From positions 117,150 to 181,149 of the forward strand of contig NZ_BOML01000048.1 of assembly GCF_016862175.1 (NCBI RefSeq): a stretch of 64,000 bases of DNA, read 5' to 3'. Source of the DNA: Paractinoplanes durhamensis (GTDB taxonomy: Bacteria; Actinomycetota; Actinomycetes; Mycobacteriales; Micromonosporaceae). The notes under the pieces were generated by a model. That model was not told where the DNA came from. It worked only from the letters and a program-made list of their open reading frames with translations, and did no database searches. The position numbers and the translations under genes were made by a program. Each line of letters begins with the position of its first letter. The stretch's first letter is position 1. Positions 1-8,675 of the stretch are shown piece after piece.

Positions 1-101
1 ACCCTCCGGTTAATTAGCTAGTCGGTAAAGTATGCCCCTCAAGAGCCTCTCGTCAAGCTGTCTGACATTCCGTAAGCTCTTCGCTACGGAGAGGAGACTC
101 G

Positions 102-1361
102 ATGGCTGTCACCGGCAGAGCCAAGGGAACTCCAGCACTGTCCGAACCCGTCGTGGCCGTCCGGCGCACCTGGATCGGCCTGCTCTTCGCCGCCAATCTG
201 GGCCTCTGGATGGCGTATTACACACCGCTTCAGGTGTTGCTGCCCGAGCAGATCGAAGACCTCGGCATCGCGCACAAGGAGCTCTGGCTCGGCATCGTGA
301 CCGGCATCGGCGCGATCGTCGCGGTGGTGGTCAACCCGCTGGCCGGCGCCCTCTCCGACCGCACCCGGCTGCGCTTGTTCGGCCGCCAGTGGGGCCGGCG
401 GCACATCTGGACGGCCGGCGGCGCCCTGCTGACCTTCCTCTGCCTGCTCGTCCTCTCGATCGCGCCCAACCTCTTCTGGATCACCGTCGGGTGGGCACTG
501 GCCAACATCGGCATCAACGTCATGCTGGCCACCCTGACCTCCGCGGTCCCCGACCGGGTGCCGGTCACCCAGCGCGGCCTGGTCTCCGGCTGGATCGGCA
601 TGCCGGTCGCGCTCGGCCTGGTGGTCGGCGCCGTCCTGGTCACCTCGGTGGTCACCACCCCGCCCCCGGGCTACCTGATCATCGCGATCGGCCTGCTCCT
701 GCTGGTGGCGCCGTTCGTGCTGCGCACCCCGGACGACCCGCTCGGCGAGACCGTCGTCCCGCGCTTCTCGTTCCGGGCGTTCCGGGTCGACCTGCGCGCC
801 AACCCCGACTTCGGCTGGGCCTGGGTGACCCGCTTCCTGGTCATGCTCGGCAACGCGCTCGGCACGCTCTACCTGCTGTATTTCCTGACCGACGCGGTCA
901 AGCTGGACGACCCGGAGACCGGCCTGCTCTACATGATCCTGCTCTACACGGTCGGCATGGTGGGCACCGCGATGCTCGGCGGCTGGCTCTCCGACCGGGC
1001 CGGCAAGCGCAAGATCTTCGTGGTCTGGTCCGGCGTGGTGATCGCCGTCGCCGCCACCCTGCTGGCGATCTGGCCCACCTGGGGCGTCGCCATGGTCGCG
1101 GCGGTGCTGTTCGGCGCGGGGTTCGGCGTCTACCTGGCGGTGGACACCGCGGTCGTCACCCAGGTCCTGCCGGCCGCCGCCGACCGGGCCAAGGACATCG
1201 GGGTGATCAACATCGCCCCCTCGGTGTCCCAGGCGCTCGGCCCGGTGCTGGCCGCCCCCGTGGTCGCCTTCCTGGGCGGCTATCCGACGCTGTTCGTGCT
1301 CACCGCGATAACCAGCCTGGCCGGAGCCCTGGCCGTGCTGAAAATCAAATCCGTCGCCTAG
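102..1361 (+). CDS. MFS transporter, sugar/oligosaccharide-type permease
   Basis: A 419-residue membrane protein with about twelve hydrophobic segments. The major facilitator signature loop between TM2 and TM3 reads GALSDRTRLRLFGRQWGRR (about residues 86-105), and the pseudo-symmetric GWLSDRAGKRK loop sits near residue 290. The extended, arginine-rich first loop resembles the SLC45/GPH-like sugar transporters, so a sugar or glycoside substrate is likely; this is inference from family resemblance. The ATG follows a GGAG ribosome site 8 nt upstream. It ends 13 nt before gltX, but gltX appears to have its own leaderless promoter, so the two need not be co-transcribed. Any glycosidase partner would lie left of the window. 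Confidence 0.85.
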   Translation: MAVTGRAKGTPALSEPVVAVRRTWIGLLFAANLGLWMAYYTPLQVLLPEQIEDLGIAHKELWLGIVTGIGAIVAVVVNPLAGALSDRTRLRLFGRQWGRRHIWTAGGALLTFLCLLVLSIAPNLFWITVGWALANIGINVMLATLTSAVPDRVPVTQRGLVSGWIGMPVALGLVVGAVLVTSVVTTPPPGYLIIAIGLLLLVAPFVLRTPDDPLGETVVPRFSFRAFRVDLRANPDFGWAWVTRFLVMLGNALGTLYLLYFLTDAVKLDDPETGLLYMILLYTVGMVGTAMLGGWLSDRAGKRKIFVVWSGVVIAVAATLLAIWPTWGVAMVAAVLFGAGFGVYLAVDTAVVTQVLPAAADRAKDIGVINIAPSVSQALGPVLAAPVVAFLGGYPTLFVLTAITSLAGALAVLKIKSVA

Positions 1362-1362
1362 G

Positions 1363-1368
1363 TACTCT
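1363..1368 (+). promoter_or_regulatory. -10 box of leaderless gltX promoter
   Basis: TACTCT ends 6 nt before the gltX GTG and no purine-rich ribosome site precedes that GTG, as expected for a leaderless mRNA. No clear -35 is seen. Confidence 0.45.
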
Positions 1369-1374
1369 GGTCGG

Positions 1375-2781
1375 GTGACTGTTCGCGTACGTTTCGCCCC
1401 GTCCCCGACCGGCATGTTCCACGTCGGCGGCGCCCGCTCGGCGCTGCAGAACTGGATCTATGCCCAGCAGCACGAGGGTGTCTTCGTGCTCCGGATCGAG
1501 GACACCGACGCCGCCCGGAACCGTCCGGAGTGGACCGAAGGCATCATCGCCGCGCTCGACTGGATCGGCATCGAGCGCGGGACGTACGAAGGCCCCTACT
1601 ACCAGTCGTCCTACGCCGCCGACCACACCGCCGCCGCGACCCGCCTCTACGGCGAGGGCAAGGCCTACTACTGCGGCTGCAAGCGGGATGACGTCATCGC
1701 CCGCACCGGCAACCAGCACTCCGGCTACGACGGCTTCTGCCGCGACAAGAATTTGGGCCCCGGCGACGGCCGCGCGCTGCGCTTCCGCACCCCGGACGAG
1801 GGCGAGACCGTGGTCGAGGACCTGGTCCGCGGCAAGCCCACCTTCGAAAACAGGCTGATCGAGGATTTCGTCATCGCCCGCGGCGACGGATCCCCGCTGT
1901 TCCTGCTGGCCAACGTCGTGGACGACGTGACCATGGGGATCACCCACGTGTTCCGGGCCGAGGAGCACCTGCCCAACACGCCCAAGCAGCAGCTGCTGTG
2001 GGAGGCGCTCGGGCACACCCCGCCGATCTGGGGCCACGTCCCGGTCATCGTCAACGAGAAGCGGCAGAAGCTGTCGAAGCGCCGCGACAAGGTCGCCCTG
2101 GAGTCCTACCGCGACGAGGGCTACCTGGCCGCCGCCATGCGCAACTACCTGATGCTGCTCGGCTGGGCGCCGTCCGGCGACCGGGAGATCGTGCCCTGGT
2201 CGGTGATCGAGGACGAATACCGGATCGAGGAGGTCAACCACGCGCCGGCCTTCTTCGACGTGAAGAAGCTCCGGGCCTTCAACGGTGACTACATCCGCGC
2301 GCTCGCGCCGGACGAGTTCGCCGCCTGCTGCGCGCCCTGGCTGCAGGGCACCGACACGATCCCGGCCCCGCCGTGGGACCCGGCCGCTTTCGACCTGCGG
2401 GTGTTCTCCGAGGTCGCCCCACTCGCCCAGACCCGCATCGCGGTGCTCTCCGAGATCGTCGACTACGTCGACTTCCTCTTCCTCGACGAGCCGGTCCGCG
2501 ACGAGGCCTCCTGGGCCAAGGCGATGAAGGGCGACGCCGCCGAGATCCTGGACGCGACGACGGCCGCGTTCGAGGCGCTCGAGGACTGGTCGGCCGAGCC
2601 GCTGAAGGCCACGCTCGAGGGGGTCGGCCTGGCCCGCGAGCTGAAGCTGGGCAAGACCCAGGCGCCGGTCCGGGTCGCGGTCACCGGACGCTCGGTGGGC
2701 CTTCCGCTCTTCGAATCGATCGAGGTGCTCGGCCGGGAGCGCACGCTGCGTCGCTTGCGCGCCGCGCGCGCCGCTCTCTAA
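1375..2781 (+). CDS. gltX: Glutamate--tRNA ligase
   Basis: A 468-residue class I aminoacyl-tRNA synthetase that charges tRNA-Glu (in actinobacteria commonly also tRNA-Gln, later amidated by GatCAB). The HIGH-type motif is HVGG at residues 16-19 after FAPSPTG, and the KMSKS-type loop is KLSKR at 232-236. A CxC...YxxxC arrangement (C100, C102, Y118, C122) matches the zinc-binding insert found in some GluRS. The length is typical. The GTG at 1375 is chosen because the protein then begins TVRVRFAPSPTG, as family members do. The gene looks leaderless. Confidence 0.97.
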   Translation: MTVRVRFAPSPTGMFHVGGARSALQNWIYAQQHEGVFVLRIEDTDAARNRPEWTEGIIAALDWIGIERGTYEGPYYQSSYAADHTAAATRLYGEGKAYYCGCKRDDVIARTGNQHSGYDGFCRDKNLGPGDGRALRFRTPDEGETVVEDLVRGKPTFENRLIEDFVIARGDGSPLFLLANVVDDVTMGITHVFRAEEHLPNTPKQQLLWEALGHTPPIWGHVPVIVNEKRQKLSKRRDKVALESYRDEGYLAAAMRNYLMLLGWAPSGDREIVPWSVIEDEYRIEEVNHAPAFFDVKKLRAFNGDYIRALAPDEFAACCAPWLQGTDTIPAPPWDPAAFDLRVFSEVAPLAQTRIAVLSEIVDYVDFLFLDEPVRDEASWAKAMKGDAAEILDATTAAFEALEDWSAEPLKATLEGVGLARELKLGKTQAPVRVAVTGRSVGLPLFESIEVLGRERTLRRLRAARAAL

Positions 2782-3200
2782 CTCTTCCGGTACGCCGAGG
2801 AAACTCTTTCGGTACGAAGGACGACGCTTTCGTTCACCCAAACAGCGATTTCGGTACGCGGTGAGCCGGGCCACCGGCGAGCCGCGTATCGATTTCCTGG
2901 CCTTTATCGTATTTGCCGCCCAGGACGCCATCGCTTCCCGTCGTTCCGGTAACGAAAACCGCTGAGCGGGTGACCGAGCACCCCTCCGCTTGCGTGTACT
3001 GGGTACTATTCGGCCCGCTGATCAACGGCCGTTGTCGTCGCGTCGGTCATCCCCAGATGGCTCCAATTCGTCCGGCTCGAGATGCGTCCGGGCACGAGTC
3101 CGGGAAGGCTGAGGGTGTTTGGCCGGGCCGCGATCCACCGTCGCGACACGACCAGCGAGGACACGCAGCCATGTCCACCACGGGGCGGGGAGGCCGGACG
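2782..3200. other. Gene-free spacer with three copies of a TTTCGGTACG motif
   Basis: This 419-bp spacer separates gltX from the exported-protein gene. It holds TTCCGGTACG at 2785-2794 and TTTCGGTACG at 2807-2816 and 2849-2858. No credible coding region or classic terminator is seen; the long open frame upstream of 3201 has no homology-like features. Confidence 0.5.
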
Positions 3201-3869
3201 ATGGTTCGAGGGGCGATCAAGAAATTGATCACCGGTGCGGGGGCGATTGCCGTCGCGACGATGCTCACGCTGGGTGCCGCGCCGGCCGCACACGCCGCGC
3301 CGAAGCCGGCCCCGAAGCCGACGAGCGTCCAGATCGTCGGGAACGACATCGACGGCACGCTCATCGTCGACCCGGCCGCCGGTTCGCGGCTGTTCGACGC
3401 GCTGCTCGCCGAGGTCAGCTGGATGGGCACGGCCACGCCGCAGACCACCGCCCCCAAGGCGGACAAGCTCGGCGTGAAATACACCCTCACCGTCATGCAG
3501 AAGACCGCCCCGCAGATGGTCTACGAGCTCTACCCGAACGCGGCCGGCGGCCCGCGCGCCCACCGCCCGGCCAAGCAGCCGTCGGCGATCGGCAAGACGA
3601 CGGCCGACGGCTGGTTCTACGGCCGGCTGACCATGTCGGAGACGCTGCGGCTCAGCGGTGTGCCGCTGAAGGCCAAGCCCGACGTGCTCCCGGGCGGCAT
3701 CGGTGGCGGCATCGGCACCGACCTCAAGTCCGGTGAGCTCGACCCGGTCGCCGGGATGAGCCACTTCCTCAGCGAGATGCGCCGGCTGCTGCTGCTCAAC
3801 GGCGCGGTCCTGGCGGTCATCGTGTTCGGCCTGGCCGGCATCGCCTTCATGATCCGCCGCAAGGTCTGA
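3201..3869 (+). CDS. Exported protein with C-terminal membrane anchor, unknown function
   Basis: A 222-residue protein that I do not recognise. It begins with a signal peptide (MVRGAIKKLITGAG..., Ala-rich cleavage region near AHAAPKPAP) and ends in a single hydrophobic helix (about 195-217) followed by RRKV, so it should be surface exposed and anchored as a type I membrane protein. The middle resembles a small beta domain (VQIVGNDIDGTLIVDP...) with Gly-rich stretches. The start at 3201 is preferred because GGGAGG lies 7 nt upstream; an in-frame ATG at 3171 with GAGG at 10 nt is the alternative. It is convergent with the next gene. Confidence 0.75.
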   Translation: MVRGAIKKLITGAGAIAVATMLTLGAAPAAHAAPKPAPKPTSVQIVGNDIDGTLIVDPAAGSRLFDALLAEVSWMGTATPQTTAPKADKLGVKYTLTVMQKTAPQMVYELYPNAAGGPRAHRPAKQPSAIGKTTADGWFYGRLTMSETLRLSGVPLKAKPDVLPGGIGGGIGTDLKSGELDPVAGMSHFLSEMRRLLLLNGAVLAVIVFGLAGIAFMIRRKV

Positions 3870-3881
3870 AGCCGCAGGTCG

Positions 3882-4667
3882 TCAGTCGGCCGGCTGCGGC
3901 ACCGGCATCCGGAACGCCGGGCATGCCGTCGCCGCCGCTCCCACACAGTCCTCGTCCGGGCCGAACGCGTCGAACATCCGCTGGTCGGTGCCGATCTTCT
4001 CGATCTGCGCGCCGGTCAGCCCCGGCTTCCCCGTCGACGCGTTGTCGGTGCCGCGCTCCCCGGTCGCCATCAGCGCCAGGGTCCGCCCGTCACTGATCCG
4101 GCGGGCGATCGTCTGATGCACCTGCCAGTCCAGATCATGGTCGTCGTCGTAGCGGACATATTCGACACCGGCCGGCGCCCACTCGGTGCGGGCGCACTTG
4201 TTCGGCTTGGCCAGCACCGGGAAGCACAGGTCCTCGGGGAGCCGGTAGACGGCGACCTCGACGGTGCCGCGCGGCTTGTCGTCCTGATCGGTGATCGAGT
4301 ACTGCCGCCAGCCGCTGCCGCGCTCCGGCGGCCGCGGGTAGATGTGCATCTTCTTGTCGCGCACCGCCGGCGCGAGCAGGGCGAGCACCGGGTCGGCGAT
4401 GTCCGACGGCACCGGCACGGCACTGGCGGCCGGGGTGGCCACGGCCGCCGGCGTCGCCGCCTTCTCGCGGGCCGGCAGCAGCGTCGTGGTGAGCAGGTAA
4501 CCGGTGACGGCGATCGCGGCCACCACGGCGGCGCCGGCCGCGAGCAGCGACCGGGTGCGGCGGCGGCGGAGTCGCTCGGCCTCCCGGAAGACCGCGTCGA
4601 CCTCGTCGCCGAGGTCCGGCTCGCCCTCCAGCACGTGTTCGAGCAGGCGGGTCAGCGGCATGGTCAT
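3882..4667 (-). CDS. Membrane protein coupled to sigma factor gene
   Basis: A 261-residue protein with a charged cytoplasmic N-terminus (about 1-40), one transmembrane helix (about 41-62) and a long extracytoplasmic domain with several cysteines. Its ATG overlaps the stop of the upstream sigma-factor gene in an ATGA arrangement, which signals translational coupling. That layout is typical of ECF sigma factors paired with membrane regulators, so a sigma-regulatory role is plausible, but no zinc-binding anti-sigma HxxxCxxC motif is visible and the extracytoplasmic domain is not recognised. Confidence 0.8.
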   Translation of the reverse strand: MTMPLTRLLEHVLEGEPDLGDEVDAVFREAERLRRRRTRSLLAAGAAVVAAIAVTGYLLTTTLLPAREKAATPAAVATPAASAVPVPSDIADPVLALLAPAVRDKKMHIYPRPPERGSGWRQYSITDQDDKPRGTVEVAVYRLPEDLCFPVLAKPNKCARTEWAPAGVEYVRYDDDHDLDWQVHQTIARRISDGRTLALMATGERGTDNASTGKPGLTGAQIEKIGTDQRMFDAFGPDEDCVGAAATACPAFRMPVPQPAD

Positions 4668-5140
4668 CCGGTCAGCGCCGCTTCCGACTCGGTGAGCAGC
4701 TTCTGCAGGGCGGCCAGGCCGGCCCGCTCGTAGGCGGCGACCCGCTCGTCGTCGAGGTCGAGCATGGCGCCCACCGCGTCCAGCTCGAAGCCGTCCCAGT
4801 GCCGCAGCACCAGCACCGCCCGGCAGCGCGGGGCGAGCTTGTGCAGGGCGTCGAGCAGCAGGATGGACTCGGCCGCGACCCCCTCGGCGCCGGCCGCGGC
4901 CACGAAGACGTGCTCCCGGCGGCGGTTCCGGCGGCGGCAGGCCTCCATCATCTCGGAATACGCGAAGACCTCCGGGTCGGCGACCGCGCCGCGGCGGGTG
5001 TCGGCCACCACCCGGGCCATGGTGGCCCTGGTCAGCTCGGTGGCGAGTTCCCAGTCGCCGCACATCAGGAACGCCGACCGGCGCAGGTGCGGAAGGCGGC
5101 TGGTCACGAAATCGCGCAAACCGTCTTCGTCGCCGGGCAT
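4664..5140 (-). CDS. RNA polymerase sigma factor, SigE-like ECF family
   Basis: A 158-residue sigma-70 family protein. The N-terminal part (FVTSRLPHLRRSAFLMCGDWELATELTRATM) matches region 2 of actinobacterial SigE-type ECF factors, in which the -10 recognising helix is short. The C-terminal part (LAPRCRAVLVLRHWDGFELDAVGAMLDL) is the region 4 helix-turn-helix. It is the first gene of a two-gene unit with the coupled membrane protein. Region 2 is somewhat degenerate, so its promoter specificity cannot be guessed. Confidence 0.88.
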   Translation of the reverse strand: MPGDEDGLRDFVTSRLPHLRRSAFLMCGDWELATELTRATMARVVADTRRGAVADPEVFAYSEMMEACRRRNRRREHVFVAAAGAEGVAAESILLLDALHKLAPRCRAVLVLRHWDGFELDAVGAMLDLDDERVAAYERAGLAALQKLLTESEAALTG

Positions 5141-5186
5141 AGCCCCTTTATAGGAGTAAATCGCTCCGGATCAAGGCGAAATCCGA

Positions 5187-5735
5187 TCATGCCGCCCGAA
5201 CGGCGACCTCCACCAGGCGTACGAGATCGGCCAGGTCCTCCTCGTACTCGCCGTCGGAGGGTTCCGTCCCGGCCGGAAGGCCGCCGGTCAGCTCGCCGGT
5301 GGCGTAGCCCAGCAGGAACGCGCAGATCATCCGGGCCATCCGGGGCACCCGATCGCCGGCCACCCCGGCGTCGTGCAGGATGCCGCGCAGCGCGGCGGTG
5401 AGCCAGGACGCCGAGGCGCCCGCCGCCGAGCGGTTGAGCAGCAGCGGGAACGCGCCCGGATGGGCGTACGCCAGCTGCCGGACGGCCCGGCCGAGCGCCC
5501 GCAGCCGGGTCCGCCAGTCCGGGTCGGCATCGCCGCCGACCACCGAGCCCAACTCCTGATGCAGCAGGTCGACCAGCCCGTCGAGCAGCGCGTCCTTGCC
5601 ACCGACATAGGGATAGAGCGCCATCGAGGTGAGCCCGACCCGCTCGGCCACCGCCCGCATCGACATGGCGGCCAGCCCGCGCTCGTCGACCAGCGCGAGC
5701 GCCTGGTCCAGGATCAGCCGTCTCTTGTCGTCCAC
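5187..5735 (-). CDS. TetR/AcrR family transcriptional regulator
   Basis: A 182-residue regulator. Residues 5-50 form the TetR helix-turn-helix (LDQALALVDERGLAAMSMRAVAERVGLTSMALYPYVGGKDALL), and the rest is an alpha-helical ligand-binding domain with the C-terminal fold of TetR/Mta-type repressors. The start is a GTG. A tandem 14-bp repeat with inverted GCTCAC/GTGAGC half-sites lies about 60-90 bp upstream and is a candidate operator, possibly for autoregulation. The regulated target is not evident from the neighbours. Confidence 0.92.
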   Translation of the reverse strand: MDDKRRLILDQALALVDERGLAAMSMRAVAERVGLTSMALYPYVGGKDALLDGLVDLLHQELGSVVGGDADPDWRTRLRALGRAVRQLAYAHPGAFPLLLNRSAAGASASWLTAALRGILHDAGVAGDRVPRMARMICAFLLGYATGELTGGLPAGTEPSDGEYEEDLADLVRLVEVAVRAA

Positions 5736-5794
5736 ACCCCACCGTGTCGGGCGGGACGGCCGCGGCGGCCGGGACGCGCCCGGCAGCCACCACT

Positions 5795-5828
5795 GCTCAC
5801 CCGGTCGAGTGAGCCCGGTCGAGTGAGC
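5795..5828. promoter_or_regulatory. Candidate TetR operator: inverted plus tandem repeats
   Basis: GCTCAC at 5795-5800 is inverted to GTGAGC at 5809-5814. The 14-bp unit CCGGTCGAGTGAGC is then perfectly duplicated (5801-5814 and 5815-5828), giving a second GTGAGC half-site. Its position upstream of the TetR gene suggests an operator. Confidence 0.4.
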
Positions 5829-5839
5829 CTTCTACGGCG

Positions 5840-6064
5840 TCAGCACCATCGGCCCGGCGGCCGGCCTCGGCTCGAGGCCCGGCGGCGCGGGCGCACCGCG
5901 CCGTGCAGGTGACCACCGGCCCAGCCATGCAGTTCGGTACGGCAGCCCACCCGGCTCGGTCCCGGCTCCGGCTCGACGGCCGGTGTAATCGGCGGCATCG
6001 GCTGTGCGTCATCGAGCGCGGGATCGATGTCGGCGCGCAGCGGCCCATCGTTCGGTTCCGTCAT
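5840..6064 (-). CDS. Small hypothetical protein
   Basis: A possible 74-residue protein beginning MTEPNDGPLRADIDPALDD, acidic and proline-rich at the N-terminus and arginine-rich at the C-terminus. Support is limited to a strong GGGGGAGG ribosome site 5 nt before the ATG and actinobacterial-looking codon use in the first half. The arginine-rich tail could be read-through into non-coding sequence, or the result of a frameshift. Function unknown. Confidence 0.4.
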   Translation of the reverse strand: MTEPNDGPLRADIDPALDDAQPMPPITPAVEPEPGPSRVGCRTELHGWAGGHLHGAVRPRRRASSRGRPPGRWC

Positions 6065-6338
6065 CTCGCCTCCCCCAACCTTCACGCGGTGTCCATCGGC
6101 TGCCCGGCGCCCGCCTTTACCTTCCGGCCGCAGGAACCGGGCCATGCTAGTGCGACAGACTGCCAGGTCACCGACCGAAATCACGGGAAGGGCGCACCGC
6201 TATCCCGACAAAAACCCCAAATTGTCATATACGACGTAGGCATTGCGCCCATATGCAACGTGGCCTGCGGTTCTTACGACTTGCCGGGCGGAACAGGACA
6301 CAGGGGTCGCGGCATCTCTTTCGCCCACCCCGGCATGG

Positions 6339-6344
6339 CACGCT
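6339..6344 (+). promoter_or_regulatory. -10 box of probable leaderless fasR promoter
   Basis: CACGCT ends 6 nt before the GTG chosen for fasR and no ribosome site is seen. The 286-bp spacer upstream is locally AT-rich around 6215-6255 and holds no gene. Confidence 0.35.
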
Positions 6345-6350
6345 GTGGGC

Positions 6351-7544
6351 GTGGCAGACCGCGAGCGACCCACCGGCACGGCCAAGCCCCAGCTCGCCGC
6401 CACCCTGCGCCGCATCGAGCGCAGCGCCGGCGCCCTGGCGACCTCGGCCGTCGCCCGGATGGACGAGACCCTCCCCTGGTTCCGCGCACTCCCCGCCGAC
6501 CAGCGCTCCTGGGTCATGCTGGTCGCCCAGGCCGGCATCCGTTCGCTGGTCGAGTGGCTGCGCTCCGGCGGCGAGATCGCCACCAGCCAGGAGATCTCCG
6601 ACGAGGTGTTCGCGGCCGCACCGCGCGCGCTGGCCCGCTCGATCACGCTGACCCAGGCGGTCCAGCTGATCAAGGCGACCATCGACGTGGCCGAGTCCGA
6701 GGTCGGCCGGCTGGCCGCGACCGGCGAGGAGGATGCCCTGCTCCAGGCCATCCTCAAGTTCTCCCGGGAGATCGCGTTCTCGGCCGCCCGGGTCTACGCC
6801 CGGGCCGCCGAGTCGCGCGGCGCCTGGGACGCCCGGCTGCAGGCCATGCTGGTCGACGCCCTGCTGCGCGGCGACTCCTCGGACGTGCTGGCCAGCCGGG
6901 CCGCCGCGCTGGGCTGGGCCGACGCGCCCCCGGTCGCGGTCGTGGTCGGCCGCTCCCCCGGCGGCGAGATCACCTCGGTGCTGCACGCCGTCTACCGGGC
7001 CGCGCGCCGATCCCGGCTCGAGGTGATCGGCGGGGTGCACGGCGACCGGCTGGTCGTGGTGATGGGCGGGGTCACCGACCTGGCCGCGAGCGCGGCCGCG
7101 CTCGCGTCGAGCTTCGGCGACGGCCCGATCGTGGTCGGCCCGGCGGTGCCCTCGCTCGACCAGGCCACCGAGTCGGCCCGGGCCGCCCTGGCCGGCTTCC
7201 GGGCCGCGCCGGCCTGGCCGGGTGCGCCCAACCCGGTGGCCGCCGACGACCTGCTGCCGGAGCGCGCCCTGGCCGGCGACCTGGCCGCCCGCCGCACCCT
7301 GCGGCACGACGTCTACGGCGCGCTGGCCCGGGCCGGCAGCGGCCTGCTCGAGACGCTGGACGCCTTCTTCGCGGCCGGCGGCGTGCTGGAGAGCGCGGCC
7401 CGCGAGCTCTACGTGCACCCCAACACCGTCCGCTACCGCCTCAAGCGGGTGGCCGAGGTGACCGGGTTGTCCCCGCTCGACGGCCGGGACGCGTTCGCGC
7501 TGCGGTTGTCGATGACGATCGGGCGGCTCGACCCTGCGACCTAA
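6351..7544 (+). CDS. fasR: PucR-family regulator of fatty acid synthesis (FasR)
   Basis: A 397-residue regulator directly upstream of fabD-fabH-acpP-fabF, the same position as the Streptomyces fatty-acid synthesis activator FasR. The C-terminus holds the PucR-type helix-turn-helix (about 335-385), with LYVHPNTVRYRLKRVAEVTG as the recognition region. A GGDEF-like/CdaR-type middle domain and an all-helical N-terminus precede it. The GTG at 6351 is chosen because a leaderless -10 fits and the upstream in-frame extension looks non-coding. In Streptomyces FasR activates the fab operon and controls triacylglycerol and antibiotic precursor supply; the same role is inferred here from synteny. Confidence 0.93.
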   Translation: MADRERPTGTAKPQLAATLRRIERSAGALATSAVARMDETLPWFRALPADQRSWVMLVAQAGIRSLVEWLRSGGEIATSQEISDEVFAAAPRALARSITLTQAVQLIKATIDVAESEVGRLAATGEEDALLQAILKFSREIAFSAARVYARAAESRGAWDARLQAMLVDALLRGDSSDVLASRAAALGWADAPPVAVVVGRSPGGEITSVLHAVYRAARRSRLEVIGGVHGDRLVVVMGGVTDLAASAAALASSFGDGPIVVGPAVPSLDQATESARAALAGFRAAPAWPGAPNPVAADDLLPERALAGDLAARRTLRHDVYGALARAGSGLLETLDAFFAAGGVLESAARELYVHPNTVRYRLKRVAEVTGLSPLDGRDAFALRLSMTIGRLDPAT

Positions 7545-7613
7545 ATCACCGGCCGCGATGAAGAGCGGCGAGCAGCCACAAATGATGCTCAAGTGGGGCG
7601 AGTTGGAGGGGCC

Positions 7614-7646
7614 GTTGTAGGAATCCCACAACGCGGGTCGTAGGGT
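7614..7646 (+). promoter_or_regulatory. fabD operon promoter with candidate FasR site
   Basis: An imperfect inverted repeat, GTTGTAGG-AAT-CCCACAAC (7614-7632), sits just upstream of a TAGGGT -10 box (7641-7646). It covers the expected -35 region of the fab operon, about 55 nt before the fabD start. Confidence 0.45.
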
Positions 7647-7699
7647 TTGGTGGCCGCCGTCAACCGCGGATGGCCTCCGCATCCGGAAGAGTCAGAGGC

Positions 7700-8644
7700 G
7701 TGCTCGCCGTACTTTCGCCCGGCCAGGGTTCCCAGAAGCCCGGCTTCCTGAGCCCCTGGCTCGCTCTCCCCGGCGCCGAGACCCGCCTGCGCTGGTGGTC
7801 CGCGCTGGCCGGGGTCGACCTGCTGCACCTCGGCACCGAGGCGGACGCCGAGGAGATCAAGGACACCGCCCGCACCCAGCCGCTGCTGGTGGCCGCGAGC
7901 CTGCTCGCCGCCGAGCACCTGCCGCTGCACGACGTCGGCCTGGTGGCCGGCCACAGTGTCGGCGAGCTCGGCGCGGCCGCCCTGGCCGGTGTGCTGCCGG
8001 CCGAGGCCGCCATCGCGCTGGCCGGTGTGCGCGGCCGGGAGATGGCCGCCGCCTGCGCGCTGGAGGCGACCGGGATGAGCGCCGTCCTCGGCGGCGACGC
8101 CGACGAGGTGCTGGCCGCCATCGAGCGGCACGGCCTGCACCCGGCCAACCGCAACAGCACCGGCCAGATCGTCGCGGCGGGCTCGCTGGACGGGCTGGCC
8201 AAGCTCGCGGCCGAGCCGCCGGCCAAGGCCCGGATCGTCGCGCTGAAGGTGGCCGGCGCGTTCCACACCCCCTACATGGCGCCCGTCGAGGCCGCGCTGG
8301 CCGCGATCGCCGGCGGGATCACCGTGCACGACCCGGCCCGCCTCCTGCTGTCCGACCTCGACGGCACCGCCGTCGGGCACGGCCACGAGATGGTGCAGCG
8401 CCTGGTCCACCAGGTCACCGCCCCGGTCCGCTGGGACCTGTGCATGCGCACCCTGAAAGACCTCGGCGTCACCGGAGTCATCGAGCTGCCCCCGGCCGGC
8501 ACCCTGGCCGGTCTGGTCAAGCGGGAGCTCAAGGGCGAGGGCGCGCCGGAGATCGTCACCCTGAACACCCCGGACGACCTACCGGCCGCCCGGGATCTCA
8601 TCGCCCGGCACGGCGAAGCGCCCGGTCACGAACCGGCGGAGTGA
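7700..8644 (+). CDS. fabD: Malonyl-CoA:ACP transacylase
   Basis: A 314-residue FabD that transfers malonyl from CoA to acyl carrier protein, supplying extender units to type II fatty acid synthesis in the cytosol. The catalytic serine is S86 in GHSVGE and the histidine is H189 in GAFHTPYM; the N-terminal PGQGSQ loop is present. The GTG at 7700 is chosen because it gives the family-typical beginning VLAVLSPGQG and has GGAAGAG 8 nt upstream; an ATG 30 nt earlier would add ten unusual residues. It is first in fabD-fabH-acpP-fabF, 155 bp after fasR. Confidence 0.96.
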   Translation: MLAVLSPGQGSQKPGFLSPWLALPGAETRLRWWSALAGVDLLHLGTEADAEEIKDTARTQPLLVAASLLAAEHLPLHDVGLVAGHSVGELGAAALAGVLPAEAAIALAGVRGREMAAACALEATGMSAVLGGDADEVLAAIERHGLHPANRNSTGQIVAAGSLDGLAKLAAEPPAKARIVALKVAGAFHTPYMAPVEAALAAIAGGITVHDPARLLLSDLDGTAVGHGHEMVQRLVHQVTAPVRWDLCMRTLKDLGVTGVIELPPAGTLAGLVKRELKGEGAPEIVTLNTPDDLPAARDLIARHGEAPGHEPAE

Positions 8645-8675
8645 GCCCCATGATCGCGTTCGAAGGAGCAGCACG

